Shown: piece after piece, positions 1 through 5,758 of the stretch
Layout: every line of letters starts with the position of its first letter
Position numbering within the stretch: position 1 is the first letter of the stretch
Assembly: GCA_018065375.1 (NCBI GenBank)
Contig: JAGHTJ010000107.1
Location: 1 to 7,973 of the forward strand
Reading direction: 5' to 3'
Source of the DNA: Candidatus Equinaster intestinalis
Lineage (GTDB): Bacteria > Bacillota_A > Clostridia > Oscillospirales > Acutalibacteraceae
Length of the DNA: 7,973 nt
Position numbers and translations under genes: made by a program
Notes under the pieces: generated by a model
Database searches by the model: none
Told to the model about the DNA's origin: nothing
The model's input: the letters and a program-made list of their open reading frames with translations, nothing else

Positions 1-73
1 GGATAGTATAAGATAAAATGTGTATACAACTATATGTTGTTTTAAAAGCGGCGAAAAAGAGAGGAGAAGACGT

Positions 74-1354
74 ATGGATAAGTTCGTTATCAGCGGTCCC
101 ACAAGGCTTTGCGGCAGCGTAAAAATCGGCGGCGCAAAAAACGCGGCTGTTGCAATACTTCCCGGCGTGCTTTTGGCGGATAGTCCTTGTCGTATTGAAA
201 ATCTCCCCGAAATTTCGGACGTTATATCGGTGTGCAGAGTTTTAAAAGAGCTCGGTGCAGATGTAAAATTTATAGATAAATCCACCGTGGAAATTGACCC
301 CACCGGTGTAAATTCCTTTGTTGTTACAAGAGAAATGGCGCAGAGTATGAGAGCTTCGAGCTATTTCCTCGGCGCATTGCTCGGCAGAATGGGTCGTGCC
401 AGAGTAGCACCTCCCGGCGGCTGTAATTTCGGAATAAGACCTATCGACCAGCATATCAAGGGCTTTGAAGCGCTGGGCGCAAAGGTTGTAATCGAAAACG
501 GTATGGTTGATGCAAGAACACAAAGGCTCGGCGGCGGCTCGGTTTACCTCGATGTTGTTTCGGTAGGAGCCACGGTTAACATAATGTTGGCGGCAGTTAA
601 GGCAAGAGGCGTTACGGTTATTGAAAACGCCGCGAGAGAGCCGCATATAGTTGATTTGGCAAACTTCCTTAATTCGATGGGTGCAAATATTATGGGCGCC
701 GGTACAAATGTAATTAAAATAAAGGGCGTTGAAACCCTTAACGGTACTACCTACAGTATAATTCCGGACCAGATTGAAGCCGGAACCTATCTTGCGGCGG
801 CGGTTGCCACTAAAGGTGATGTTACGATTACAAACGTTATTCCGAAGCACCTTGAATCAATCCTTGCCAAGCTCGCCGAGGTCGGCGCAGAAATTGAAGA
901 ATTTGATGAAGCGGTTCATATAGTAATGAATTCAAGACCGCATAAGTGTAATGTAAAAACCATGCCGCATCCGGGATTCCCAACCGATATGCAGCCCCAG
1001 CTTACGGTAGTTTTGTCGGTGGCGGACGGTACGAGTACCATCACCGAGGGCGTTTGGGACGACCGCTACAGATATGTTGAGCAGTTGGCTCTTATGGGCG
1101 CCGAAATAAAGGTGGACGGCAAAACGGCATTCGTTACAGGTGTGGAAAAGCTTAAGGCTTCACCGGTAAAGGCAGTAGACCTCAGAGCAGGTGCCGCAAT
1201 GATAGTAGCGGGACTTATGGCAGAGGGAGTAACCGAAATCGAGAATATCGACCATATTGACCGCGGGTATGAGTGCGTAGTTGAAAAATTCTCCTCGCTC
1301 GGCGCAAATATTAAGCGTACAAGCGAATCAGAACCCGAGGTCGAACAGGCATAA
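74..1354 (+). CDS. murA: UDP-N-acetylglucosamine 1-carboxyvinyltransferase (MurA)
   Basis: MurA transfers enolpyruvyl from phosphoenolpyruvate to UDP-GlcNAc, the first committed step of cytoplasmic peptidoglycan precursor synthesis. The 426-residue product has the usual family length. Key residues line up at or near the E. coli numbering: K22-N23 in GGAKNAA, the active-site cysteine C117 in PPGGCNFGIRP, D305 in FPTDMQ, R371 in DLRAG and R397 in DRGYE. The cysteine predicts a fosfomycin-sensitive enzyme type. An ATG at 20 is in frame and would add 18 basic, unconserved residues; I chose the ATG at 74 because AGGAG (62-66) lies 7 bases upstream and the family normally begins with this M-x-K-[FL]-x-[IV]-x-G pattern. 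The gene is followed directly by a terminator. Many Clostridia carry two MurA paralogs; I cannot say which one this is. Identification is very secure. Confidence 0.97.
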   Translation: MDKFVISGPTRLCGSVKIGGAKNAAVAILPGVLLADSPCRIENLPEISDVISVCRVLKELGADVKFIDKSTVEIDPTGVNSFVVTREMAQSMRASSYFLGALLGRMGRARVAPPGGCNFGIRPIDQHIKGFEALGAKVVIENGMVDARTQRLGGGSVYLDVVSVGATVNIMLAAVKARGVTVIENAAREPHIVDLANFLNSMGANIMGAGTNVIKIKGVETLNGTTYSIIPDQIEAGTYLAAAVATKGDVTITNVIPKHLESILAKLAEVGAEIEEFDEAVHIVMNSRPHKCNVKTMPHPGFPTDMQPQLTVVLSVADGTSTITEGVWDDRYRYVEQLALMGAEIKVDGKTAFVTGVEKLKASPVKAVDLRAGAAMIVAGLMAEGVTEIENIDHIDRGYECVVEKFSSLGANIKRTSESEPEVEQA

Positions 1355-1360
1355 CCTATT

Positions 1361-1393
1361 AAGGCTATCGAAAAAGATAGCCTTATATTTTTT
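1361..1393 (+). terminator. Rho-independent terminator after murA
   Basis: AAGGCTATC (1361-1369) and GATAGCCTT (1376-1384) form a perfect 9-bp stem around a GAAAAA loop. An ATATTTTTT tail runs to 1393. The T-tract ends directly at the Shine-Dalgarno site of the next gene, so the element separates murA from walJ but may allow read-through. Confidence 0.8.
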
Positions 1394-1407
1394 AAGGAGG
1401 AAGCGAA

Positions 1408-2196
1408 ATGGCAAGATTTTCACCGCTTTTTTCAGGCAGCAGCGGAAATTGCACATATATAGGCGGCGCGGAAAGCGGAATTTTAGTTGATGCGGGCGTA
1501 TCGGCAAAGCGTATATGTGAAGCTCTTGCCGAGCGCAGTATTGCTCCCGAAAAGATAAAGGCCGTTTTCGTTACCCACGAACACAGCGACCATATAAAGG
1601 GTCTTGCGGTTCTTGTTAAAAAATACGGTATGCCGATAGTCGCCTCCGAGCAGACACTTTCGGCGGTTATGCGGGCAACCGAGCTTCCGAGCGGTGCACG
1701 CCTTATCGAGATTGATAAAAACGGTATGGAAATTGACGGTATCGCGGTAAACCGTTTTGCAACAAGCCACGATTGCGAGGGCTCAAGCGGATATTGCTTC
1801 GGTCTGCCGCACGGCCAGAAATTTTCGGTTTGCACCGACCTCGGCATTGTAACCGATGAGGTAAGAAATGCAATAAGAGGCAGTGACCTCACCCTTATAG
1901 AATCCAACCACGATTTGAAAATGCTTAAAAACGGACCCTATCCGCCCCTTCTTAAAATGAGAATTATGTCGGATTGCGGCCACCTTTCGAATATTGCCTG
2001 CGCCGCAGAGCTCGGCGAACTTCTGGAAAGCGGAACCACGAGATTTATTCTCGGACATATAAGTCAGCATAATAATCTGCCCGAGCTTGCTCTTACGGTA
2101 TCGAGAGACGCACTCTGCGCTGTGGGCGCAAAGGAAAATGAGGACTACATATTAAAAGCCGCACCGGCTCAAGGCGGAGAAATTATAACGGTATGA
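1408..2196 (+). CDS. walJ: Metallo-beta-lactamase-fold hydrolase, WalJ/YycJ family
   Basis: The 262-residue protein belongs to the MBL-fold family known as YycJ or WalJ. Visible signatures are the opening FSPLFSGSSGNC (4-15), the metal-binding THEHSDH (56-62; H57, H59, D61, H62), H121 in TSHDCEGSSGYCF, D144 in CTDLG, ESNHD (165-169), GHLSN (191-195) and H217 in LGHISQHNN. This is a full di-metal ligand set with no missing residue. Family members have been described as 5' exonucleases linked to cell-wall homeostasis and mismatch repair, and usually sit at the end of the walRKHI operon. No walR or walK is present here; instead the gene lies between murA and rlmH. The start has AAGGAGG (1394-1400) 7 bases upstream. 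The gene overlaps rlmH by 4 bases (ATGA), suggesting translational coupling. The family is secure; the physiological role is inferred from homologs. Confidence 0.92.
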   Translation: MARFSPLFSGSSGNCTYIGGAESGILVDAGVSAKRICEALAERSIAPEKIKAVFVTHEHSDHIKGLAVLVKKYGMPIVASEQTLSAVMRATELPSGARLIEIDKNGMEIDGIAVNRFATSHDCEGSSGYCFGLPHGQKFSVCTDLGIVTDEVRNAIRGSDLTLIESNHDLKMLKNGPYPPLLKMRIMSDCGHLSNIACAAELGELLESGTTRFILGHISQHNNLPELALTVSRDALCAVGAKENEDYILKAAPAQGGEIITV

Positions 2197-2675
2197 TAAA
2201 GATAAGAATTCTGGCACTCGGAAAGTTAAAGGAAAAATATCTGCGCGAGGCAGTTTCGGAATACGAAAAAAGGCTTTCGGCTTTTTGCAGTTTTGAAATA
2301 ATCGAGCTTGAGCCCGTAAAGCTTTCGGATAAGCCGAGTCCATCCGAAATATCGGCGGCACTCGGGCGGGAAGCGGATATGCTGCTTTCAAAAATACCGC
2401 AGGGAGCTCTTACCGTTGCACTTTGCATTGAGGGTAAAATGCTTTCAAGCGAGGAGTTAAGCAAAACGGTGGGAGAAGCCGCGATAAACGGATATTCGAA
2501 TATCGTTTTTATAATCGGCAGTTCTTACGGACTTTCCGATAGAATAAAAAATGCGGCAAATATAAAACTTTCGGTCTCGAAAATGACCTTTCCGCACCAG
2601 CTTTTCAGGGTTATGCTCTGCGAACAGATTTACCGCGCATTTAAAATTTTGCAGGGCGGAACATACCATAAATAA
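2193..2675 (+). CDS. rlmH: 23S rRNA (pseudouridine1915-N3)-methyltransferase RlmH
   Basis: RlmH is a small SPOUT-class enzyme that uses S-adenosylmethionine to methylate pseudouridine 1915 in helix 69 of 23S rRNA, acting on assembled ribosomes. The 160-residue product is close to the family length of about 155-159. The C-terminal SPOUT knot region is intact: NIVFIIGSSYGLSD (103-116), then KMTFPHQLFRVMLCEQIYRAF (130-150) and the terminal GGTYHK. The glycine-rich cofactor loop reads IGSSYGLS rather than the commoner IGGSLGLS, a mild variation. The start overlaps the walJ stop (ATGA) with no strong Shine-Dalgarno site of its own, implying coupled translation. Its 3' end is the homolog of the SCCmec attachment site of staphylococci, but no integrated element follows here. 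Identification is very secure. Confidence 0.96.
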   Translation: MIKIRILALGKLKEKYLREAVSEYEKRLSAFCSFEIIELEPVKLSDKPSPSEISAALGREADMLLSKIPQGALTVALCIEGKMLSSEELSKTVGEAAINGYSNIVFIIGSSYGLSDRIKNAANIKLSVSKMTFPHQLFRVMLCEQIYRAFKILQGGTYHK

Positions 2676-2702
2676 AAAACTTATAAATATTTCAAAAAAT
2701 GC

Positions 2703-2731
2703 TTGACCGATAGGGGTAGTTGTGTTATAAT
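2703..2731 (+). promoter_or_regulatory. Sigma-A promoter of the rpmG-secE-nusG-rplK-rplA operon
   Basis: TTGACC (2703-2708) and TATAAT (2726-2731) are separated by exactly 17 bases. TG at 2723-2724 gives an extended -10. A-rich sequence upstream (about 2676-2700) could act as an UP element. Transcription should begin near 2737-2739. An imperfect inverted repeat, TAGGGGTA (2711-2718) and TACCTCTA (2737-2744), brackets the -10. Confidence 0.88.
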
Positions 2732-2737
2732 GGCATT

Positions 2738-2930
2738 ACCTCTAAAGGTCTTTTTTTTTGCGAAAAAAATAAGATTTCAAGCGATTTTTGCTTATATTGT
2801 GTGTGCTTTACTTCTGTACTACCGGATATGGTGCAGAGGTCAGTGTGAGCAGAGCGCTGAGGGAGGCGATTTGCTTAAAATTGAAAAATTTTAAGGCAAA
2901 AATAAATTCCGTAAAACGGGAGGTGCCGTC
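2738..2930 (+). promoter_or_regulatory. Structured 5' leader of the rpmG operon
   Basis: About 190 untranslated bases lie between the expected transcription start and rpmG. Visible structure includes a 4-bp hairpin ACCT-CTAA-AGGT (2738-2749) followed by C and nine T residues. A second hairpin pairs TCAGTG (2840-2845) with CGCTGA (2855-2860), including one G-U pair. The clearest one pairs TTAAAATT (2875-2882) with AATTTTAA (2887-2894) around a GAAA tetraloop, extended by TTGC (2871-2874) against GGCAA (2895-2899) with one bulged G. The last hairpin is followed by A-rich sequence, so it is not a terminator. I do not recognise it as a known riboswitch or ribosomal-protein leader. Confidence 0.45.
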
Positions 2931-3080
2931 ATGAGAGTTAAAATTACTCTGGCTTGTACTGAATGCAAGCAGCGCAATTACAACACGATGAAAAACAAGA
3001 AAAATGATCCGGACAGACTTGAAATGAACAAATATTGCAGATTCTGCAGAAAGCACACCCTACACAAAGAAACGAAGTAA
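2931..3080 (+). CDS. rpmG: 50S ribosomal protein L33 (zinc-ribbon, C+ type)
   Basis: This 49-codon gene encodes L33 of the large ribosomal subunit. The product begins [17 protein letters not shown] and contains two CxxC knuckles, C9-C12 and C36-C39, the zinc-binding form of L33; Firmicutes often also carry a zinc-free paralog used under zinc limitation. It ends in HTLHKETK, typical of the family. GGGAGG (2918-2923) lies 7 bases before the ATG. It is the first gene of the operon, and the secE Shine-Dalgarno site begins at its stop codon (TAAGGAGG). The rpmG-secE-nusG order is common in Firmicutes. Identification is very secure despite the small size. Confidence 0.96.
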   Translation: MRVKITLACTECKQRNYNTMKNKKNDPDRLEMNKYCRFCRKHTLHKETK

Positions 3081-3092
3081 GGAGGAATTTTG

Positions 3093-3761
3093 ATGAAAAC
3101 TCTAAATAAGGTTTGTCAGATTCTTGCTTTACTTGCGGCTTTGGCAGCAGGCGTACTTTTCTTTACAGACTTTGCGAACATCGTTTCGGGCAGTGTGGGA
3201 AGCTTCAGTGCAACGGGAGCACAGCTGGCATTCGGCGTTGATGTAAACGGCGTTGATATGCACAAATCATCAAAACTCATGTTTGTTTTGATAGTAACCT
3301 TGCTCACGGTAGTATTTGCAGGCTTTTCATTCGCTAAAAAAGGCGCAAAATGGGCAACCGTTGTTTCTTCAGCGGTTTCGGCAATATTTATGCTGGTAAT
3401 TACCTGCAGTAATGCTCGTAAGTTTATGGATATGGATGGAGTACCGTCATTTGTTTCGGTTAGCCATACATCATTCGTTCTTATCACCACAATATTGCTT
3501 TTGCTGGCGCTTATTTTCAGCATTGCTCACCTGCTTATTAACGACTATATCGAATGTGCTGGTAAAAAGCCCACCATTCCGACAAAGGTAGTTCGTTTCC
3601 TGAAAGACTACAAGAGCGAAAGCAAGAAGATAGTTTGGCCGTCTTTAAAAGATGTTGTCAAGAATACTATTATTGTTCTCATTATGTGTGCCATACTCGG
3701 TGTAGTTATCTGGGCGCTTGACTATGGTCTTTCAGCGCTGCTTAACCTTCTTTGGAAATAA
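3093..3761 (+). CDS. secE: SecE translocase subunit with a four-segment membrane N-terminal extension
   Basis: The last 60 or so of 222 residues are an ordinary single-span SecE: an amphipathic helix (about 163-176), the signature SESKKIVWPS (175-184) and one membrane helix (about 191-210). SecE clamps SecY in the plasma-membrane protein-conducting channel. The rest is unusual. Residues 1-160 hold four predicted membrane segments (about 7-25, 62-80, 87-105 and 127-149), a loop of about 36 residues after the first, containing SATGAQLAFG, and a shorter one (about 106-126) before the fourth. SecE in this phylum is normally 60-90 residues. The reading frame is continuous, and I see no internal Shine-Dalgarno site with a start before the SecE domain, so a true fusion is likelier than two genes. 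TTG at 3090 is in frame, but ATG at 3093 sits 7 bases from GGAGG (3081-3085) and is preferred. The context between rpmG and nusG supports the SecE call; the function of the extension is unknown. Confidence 0.9.
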   Translation: MKTLNKVCQILALLAALAAGVLFFTDFANIVSGSVGSFSATGAQLAFGVDVNGVDMHKSSKLMFVLIVTLLTVVFAGFSFAKKGAKWATVVSSAVSAIFMLVITCSNARKFMDMDGVPSFVSVSHTSFVLITTILLLLALIFSIAHLLINDYIECAGKKPTIPTKVVRFLKDYKSESKKIVWPSLKDVVKNTIIVLIMCAILGVVIWALDYGLSALLNLLWK

Positions 3762-3777
3762 ACGGGAGGTTGCATAA

Positions 3778-4296
3778 ATGGAAGAAGCAAAATGGTATGT
3801 AATCCATACCTATTCCGGATACGAAAACAAGGTTAAAAGCGATTTGGAAAAAATCGTTGAAAACCGTAAAATGCAGGATCTTATCCAGGAGTTTTATATT
3901 CCTACCGAAACCGTCAGAGATGTAAAGGGCGAAAAGGTAAAGGAATATGAGCGCAAGATATTTCCGGGTTATGTACTCGTAAAAATGATAGTAACGGAAG
4001 ATAGTTGGTATGTCGTAAGAAACACACACGGCGTTACCGGCTTCGTAGGTCCGGCTTCAAAGCCTGTTCCTCTTACAGATGAAGAGGTTGAGAACCTCGG
4101 CGTTGAAAAGCACAGCGTTGAGCTCACATACAAGGTAGGAGACAGTATCCGAGTTGTATACGGACCCTTTGAGAGCATGGAAGGTGTTGTTGAGGAAATT
4201 GATATTCCCGCAAACAGCGTACGTGTTCTTCTCACCGTATTCGGCAGACAAACACCTGTCGATATGGATTTAGACCAAATAGCCTTGGTCGATTAA
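3778..4296 (+). CDS. nusG: Transcription termination/antitermination factor NusG
   Basis: NusG binds the RNA polymerase clamp, modulates pausing and links transcription to translation or Rho. The 172-residue product shows the N-terminal NGN domain (about 5-106), with WYVIHTYSGYENKV and FPGYVLVKM (62-70), RNTHGVTGFVG (81-91). A C-terminal KOW domain (about 118-172) contains VGDSIRVVYGPFESMEG and ends with FGRQTPVDMDLDQI. Length is standard and there is no inserted domain II. GGGAGGT (3764-3770) lies 7 bases before the ATG. It follows secE by 16 bases and precedes rplK, the usual order. Identification is very secure. Confidence 0.97.
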   Translation: MEEAKWYVIHTYSGYENKVKSDLEKIVENRKMQDLIQEFYIPTETVRDVKGEKVKEYERKIFPGYVLVKMIVTEDSWYVVRNTHGVTGFVGPASKPVPLTDEEVENLGVEKHSVELTYKVGDSIRVVYGPFESMEGVVEEIDIPANSVRVLLTVFGRQTPVDMDLDQIALVD

Positions 4297-4305
4297 ATGT
4301 GAATA

Positions 4306-4365
4306 AAACGGATATTCCGTTTGGTTCAGCGGCTATTTTGCCGCCGACACAAAGTAATTTGTGTC
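4306..4365 (+). promoter_or_regulatory. Three consecutive hairpins in the nusG-rplK intergenic leader
   Basis: The 147 bases between nusG and rplK are densely structured. AAACGGA (4306-4312) pairs with TCCGTTT (4316-4322). GCGGC (4329-4333) pairs with GCCGC (4340-4344). GACACAAA (4346-4353) pairs with TTTGTGTC (4358-4365) around a GTAA tetraloop of GNRA type. None is followed by a T-tract, so they are not simple terminators. They could be RNA-processing or stabilising elements, or part of the L1-responsive leader that follows directly. Confidence 0.55.
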
Positions 4366-4368
4366 ACG

Positions 4369-4423
4369 GTGGGAGGAGCGGACAGAGGTTCGTTCCGCCA
4401 GGTGAAAAATCACTAGTTACCAC
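4369..4423 (+). promoter_or_regulatory. Candidate L1-binding autoregulatory site before rplK
   Basis: GTGG (4369-4372) can pair with CCAC (4420-4423), enclosing GA, an inner hairpin (GCGGA 4378-4382 with TCCGC 4394-4398) and AGGTGAAAAATCAC on the 3' side. From memory, the L1-stalk base of 23S rRNA (helices 76-77) reads GGTGGGAGG on its 5' strand and a GAAA-TACCACC stretch on its 3' strand; both are closely mimicked here. L1 is known to repress its own operon through rRNA-like mRNA sites in E. coli and Methanococcus. The element ends just before the rplK Shine-Dalgarno site (4431-4436), suitable for translational repression. The pairings are visible; the function is inferred. Confidence 0.6.
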
Positions 4424-4443
4424 GAATAATGGAGGTGCAAACA

Positions 4444-4869
4444 ATGGCTCAAAAAATTACAGGTTACATTAAATTACAGATTCCGGCAGGTAAGGCCACT
4501 CCGGCTCCCCCTGTTGGTCCGGCGCTGGGTCAGCATGGCGTTAACATTATGGCTTTTACAAAAGAGTTTAATGAACGCACTAAAAACGATGCAGGTCTTA
4601 TAATCCCGGTAGTTATTACCGTTTATGCAGACCGCTCGTTCAGTTTCGTTACCAAAACGCCGCCGGCAGCCGTTCTTATCAAGAAGGCTTGCGGCATTGA
4701 AACCGCTTCGGGTACACCGAACAAAACGAAAGTTGCTAAAATTACCAGCGAGCAGATTAGAAAAATCGCAGAACAGAAAATGCCTGACTTAAATGCTGCA
4801 AACGTAGAAGCTGCTATGTCTATGATAGCAGGAACTGCACGCAGTATGGGCGTTGAAGTCGTAGATTAA
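4444..4869 (+). CDS. rplK: 50S ribosomal protein L11
   Basis: L11 binds the GTPase-associated region of 23S rRNA together with L10 and takes part in factor binding and in sensing uncharged tRNA through RelA-type enzymes. The 141-residue product has exactly the normal length. The N-terminal domain carries the proline-rich thiopeptide-binding helix (P20, P22, P23, P26 in [12 protein letters not shown]), then [12 protein letters not shown]. The C-terminal RNA-binding domain ends in [12 protein letters not shown]. An in-frame ATG at 4429 lies within ATGGAGG and would place the Shine-Dalgarno site inside the gene; I start at 4444, where GGAGGT (4431-4436) is 7 bases upstream and the product begins [12 protein letters not shown]. 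It is followed by rplA in the standard order. Confidence 0.97.
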   Translation: MAQKITGYIKLQIPAGKATPAPPVGPALGQHGVNIMAFTKEFNERTKNDAGLIIPVVITVYADRSFSFVTKTPPAAVLIKKACGIETASGTPNKTKVAKITSEQIRKIAEQKMPDLNAANVEAAMSMIAGTARSMGVEVVD

Positions 4870-4879
4870 TCTCTCTCTC

Positions 4880-4906
4880 GTGGGAGGAAATTTCCGATTT
4901 AACCAC
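4880..4906 (+). promoter_or_regulatory. Candidate L1-binding autoregulatory site before rplA
   Basis: GTGG (4880-4883) pairs with CCAC (4903-4906), enclosing GA, a mini-hairpin (GGA-AATT-TCC, 4886-4895) and GATTTAA. This is a compact version of the helix / GA / helix / A-rich strand / helix layout of the rRNA L1 site and of the element before rplK. It includes a decoy GGGAGG (4882-4887) in addition to the real rplA Shine-Dalgarno GGGAGG (4912-4917). It fills most of the 56-base rplK-rplA gap. The role in feedback by L1 is inferred. Confidence 0.55.
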
Positions 4907-4925
4907 TTATTGGGAGGACAAAATA

Positions 4926-5621
4926 ATGAAACACGGTAAAAAGTATACTGAAAGCGTTAACCTTATCGAAAAAGGTAAGTTTTATGACGCTGAAGAGGCC
5001 GTAGCATTGGCTGTTAAAACCGGCACGGCTAAATTTGATGAAACGGTTGAAATCCATGTACGTTTGGGTGTTGACTCAAGACATGCTGACCAGCAGGTTA
5101 GAGGTGCGGTAGTACTTCCCAACGGTACCGGTAAAACCGTAAGAGTTCTCGTTCTTACAAAGGGCGATAAGGCTAAAGATGCCGAAGCTGCAGGCGCAGA
5201 TTACGTTGGTGCAGAAGAACTCGTTGCAAAAATCCAGAACGAAAACTGGCTCGATTTCGATGTTGTTATCGCAACACCGGATATGATGGGTATGGTTGGT
5301 CGTCTCGGTAAGGTATTGGGCCCGCGTGGTCTTATGCCTACCCCCAAGGCAGGTACCGTTACACCTGATGTAGCAAAGGCAGTTACCGAAGCTAAAGCAG
5401 GTAAGATTGAGTACAGACTTGATAAAACCAACATTATCCACTGCCCGATCGGTAAGGTTTCCTTCGGTGCTGAAAAGCTTCAGGAAAACTTCGATGCTCT
5501 TATGGGCGCAATCGTTAAGGCAAAGCCCGCGGCTACCAAGGGTCAGTACATTAAGTCCTGCGTTTTGGCAACCACCATGGGCCCCGGAATTAAGCTCAAT
5601 GTAGCAAAATTCGGCGCTTAA
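4926..5621 (+). CDS. rplA: 50S ribosomal protein L1
   Basis: L1 binds the mobile L1 stalk of 23S rRNA near the E site and acts as a translational repressor of its own mRNA in several bacteria and archaea. The 231-residue product is of normal length. The two-domain layout is intact, with the family signature [21 protein letters not shown] starting near residue 115, then [14 protein letters not shown], and [10 protein letters not shown] near the C-terminus. GGGAGG (4912-4917) lies 8 bases before the ATG. It is the last gene of the operon here: a strong terminator follows 13 bases after the stop, which separates it from rplJL. Two candidate L1 target sites lie upstream, before rplK and before rplA. 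Confidence 0.97.
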   Translation: MKHGKKYTESVNLIEKGKFYDAEEAVALAVKTGTAKFDETVEIHVRLGVDSRHADQQVRGAVVLPNGTGKTVRVLVLTKGDKAKDAEAAGADYVGAEELVAKIQNENWLDFDVVIATPDMMGMVGRLGKVLGPRGLMPTPKAGTVTPDVAKAVTEAKAGKIEYRLDKTNIIHCPIGKVSFGAEKLQENFDALMGAIVKAKPAATKGQYIKSCVLATTMGPGIKLNVAKFGA

Positions 5622-5634
5622 TCTTTTAAAATTC

Positions 5635-5675
5635 AAGAGGCGGAAAACGGAAAGTTTTCCGCTTCTTAATTTTTT
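5635..5675 (+). terminator. Strong Rho-independent terminator after rplA
   Basis: AAGAGGCGGAAAAC (5635-5648) pairs with GTTTTCCGCTTCTT (5654-5667) over 14 bp, with one G-U pair, around a GGAAA loop. AA and six T residues follow (5670-5675). This is the strongest terminator in the window and marks the end of the rpmG-to-rplA operon. Confidence 0.93.
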
Positions 5676-5687
5676 GCTAAATTTTTA

Positions 5688-5716
5688 TTGTAATTTATTG
5701 AAAGTTGTTGTATAAT
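5688..5716 (+). promoter_or_regulatory. Sigma-A-type promoter of the LRR-dockerin gene
   Basis: TTGTAA (5688-5693) and consensus TATAAT (5711-5716) are 17 bases apart, just after the rplA terminator. Transcription should start near 5722-5724, leaving a leader of about 35 bases with CGGAGG (5745-5750) 8 bases before the ATG. The -35 is two bases from consensus and there is no extended -10, so it looks weaker than the two ribosomal promoters nearby. Confidence 0.75.
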
Positions 5717-5758
5717 GACCATGTATAACCCATATTTTATGATACGGAGGAAAAATAT

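Noticed and set aside
1..73. Possible murA promoter and a small ACAAC/GTTGT hairpin (26-40)
   Set aside because: TAAAAT at 14-19 could be a -10, but the -35 position would fall before the window, and the hairpin has only 5 bp; not enough to call.
242..850. Long open frame of 202 codons on the minus strand inside murA
   Set aside because: It is antisense to a well-conserved gene, gives a low-complexity Cys/Asn/Arg-rich product, and has no family likeness; a shadow of murA codon use.
2655..2675. The rlmH 3' end (GGAACATACCATAAATAA) resembles the SCCmec attachment site of staphylococci
   Set aside because: The likeness follows from the conserved C-terminal YHK coding sequence. No second att copy, recombinase or element is present downstream.
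2703..2894. A 63-codon open frame in the rpmG leader, MTDRGSCVIMALPL...
   Set aside because: Its TTG start coincides with the -35 hexamer and it overlaps the -10 box; no Shine-Dalgarno site and no recognisable domain.
5076..5636. A 186-codon minus-strand open frame across rplA
   Set aside because: Antisense to L1, runs into the rplA terminator, no recognisable domain or ribosome-binding site; a shadow frame.
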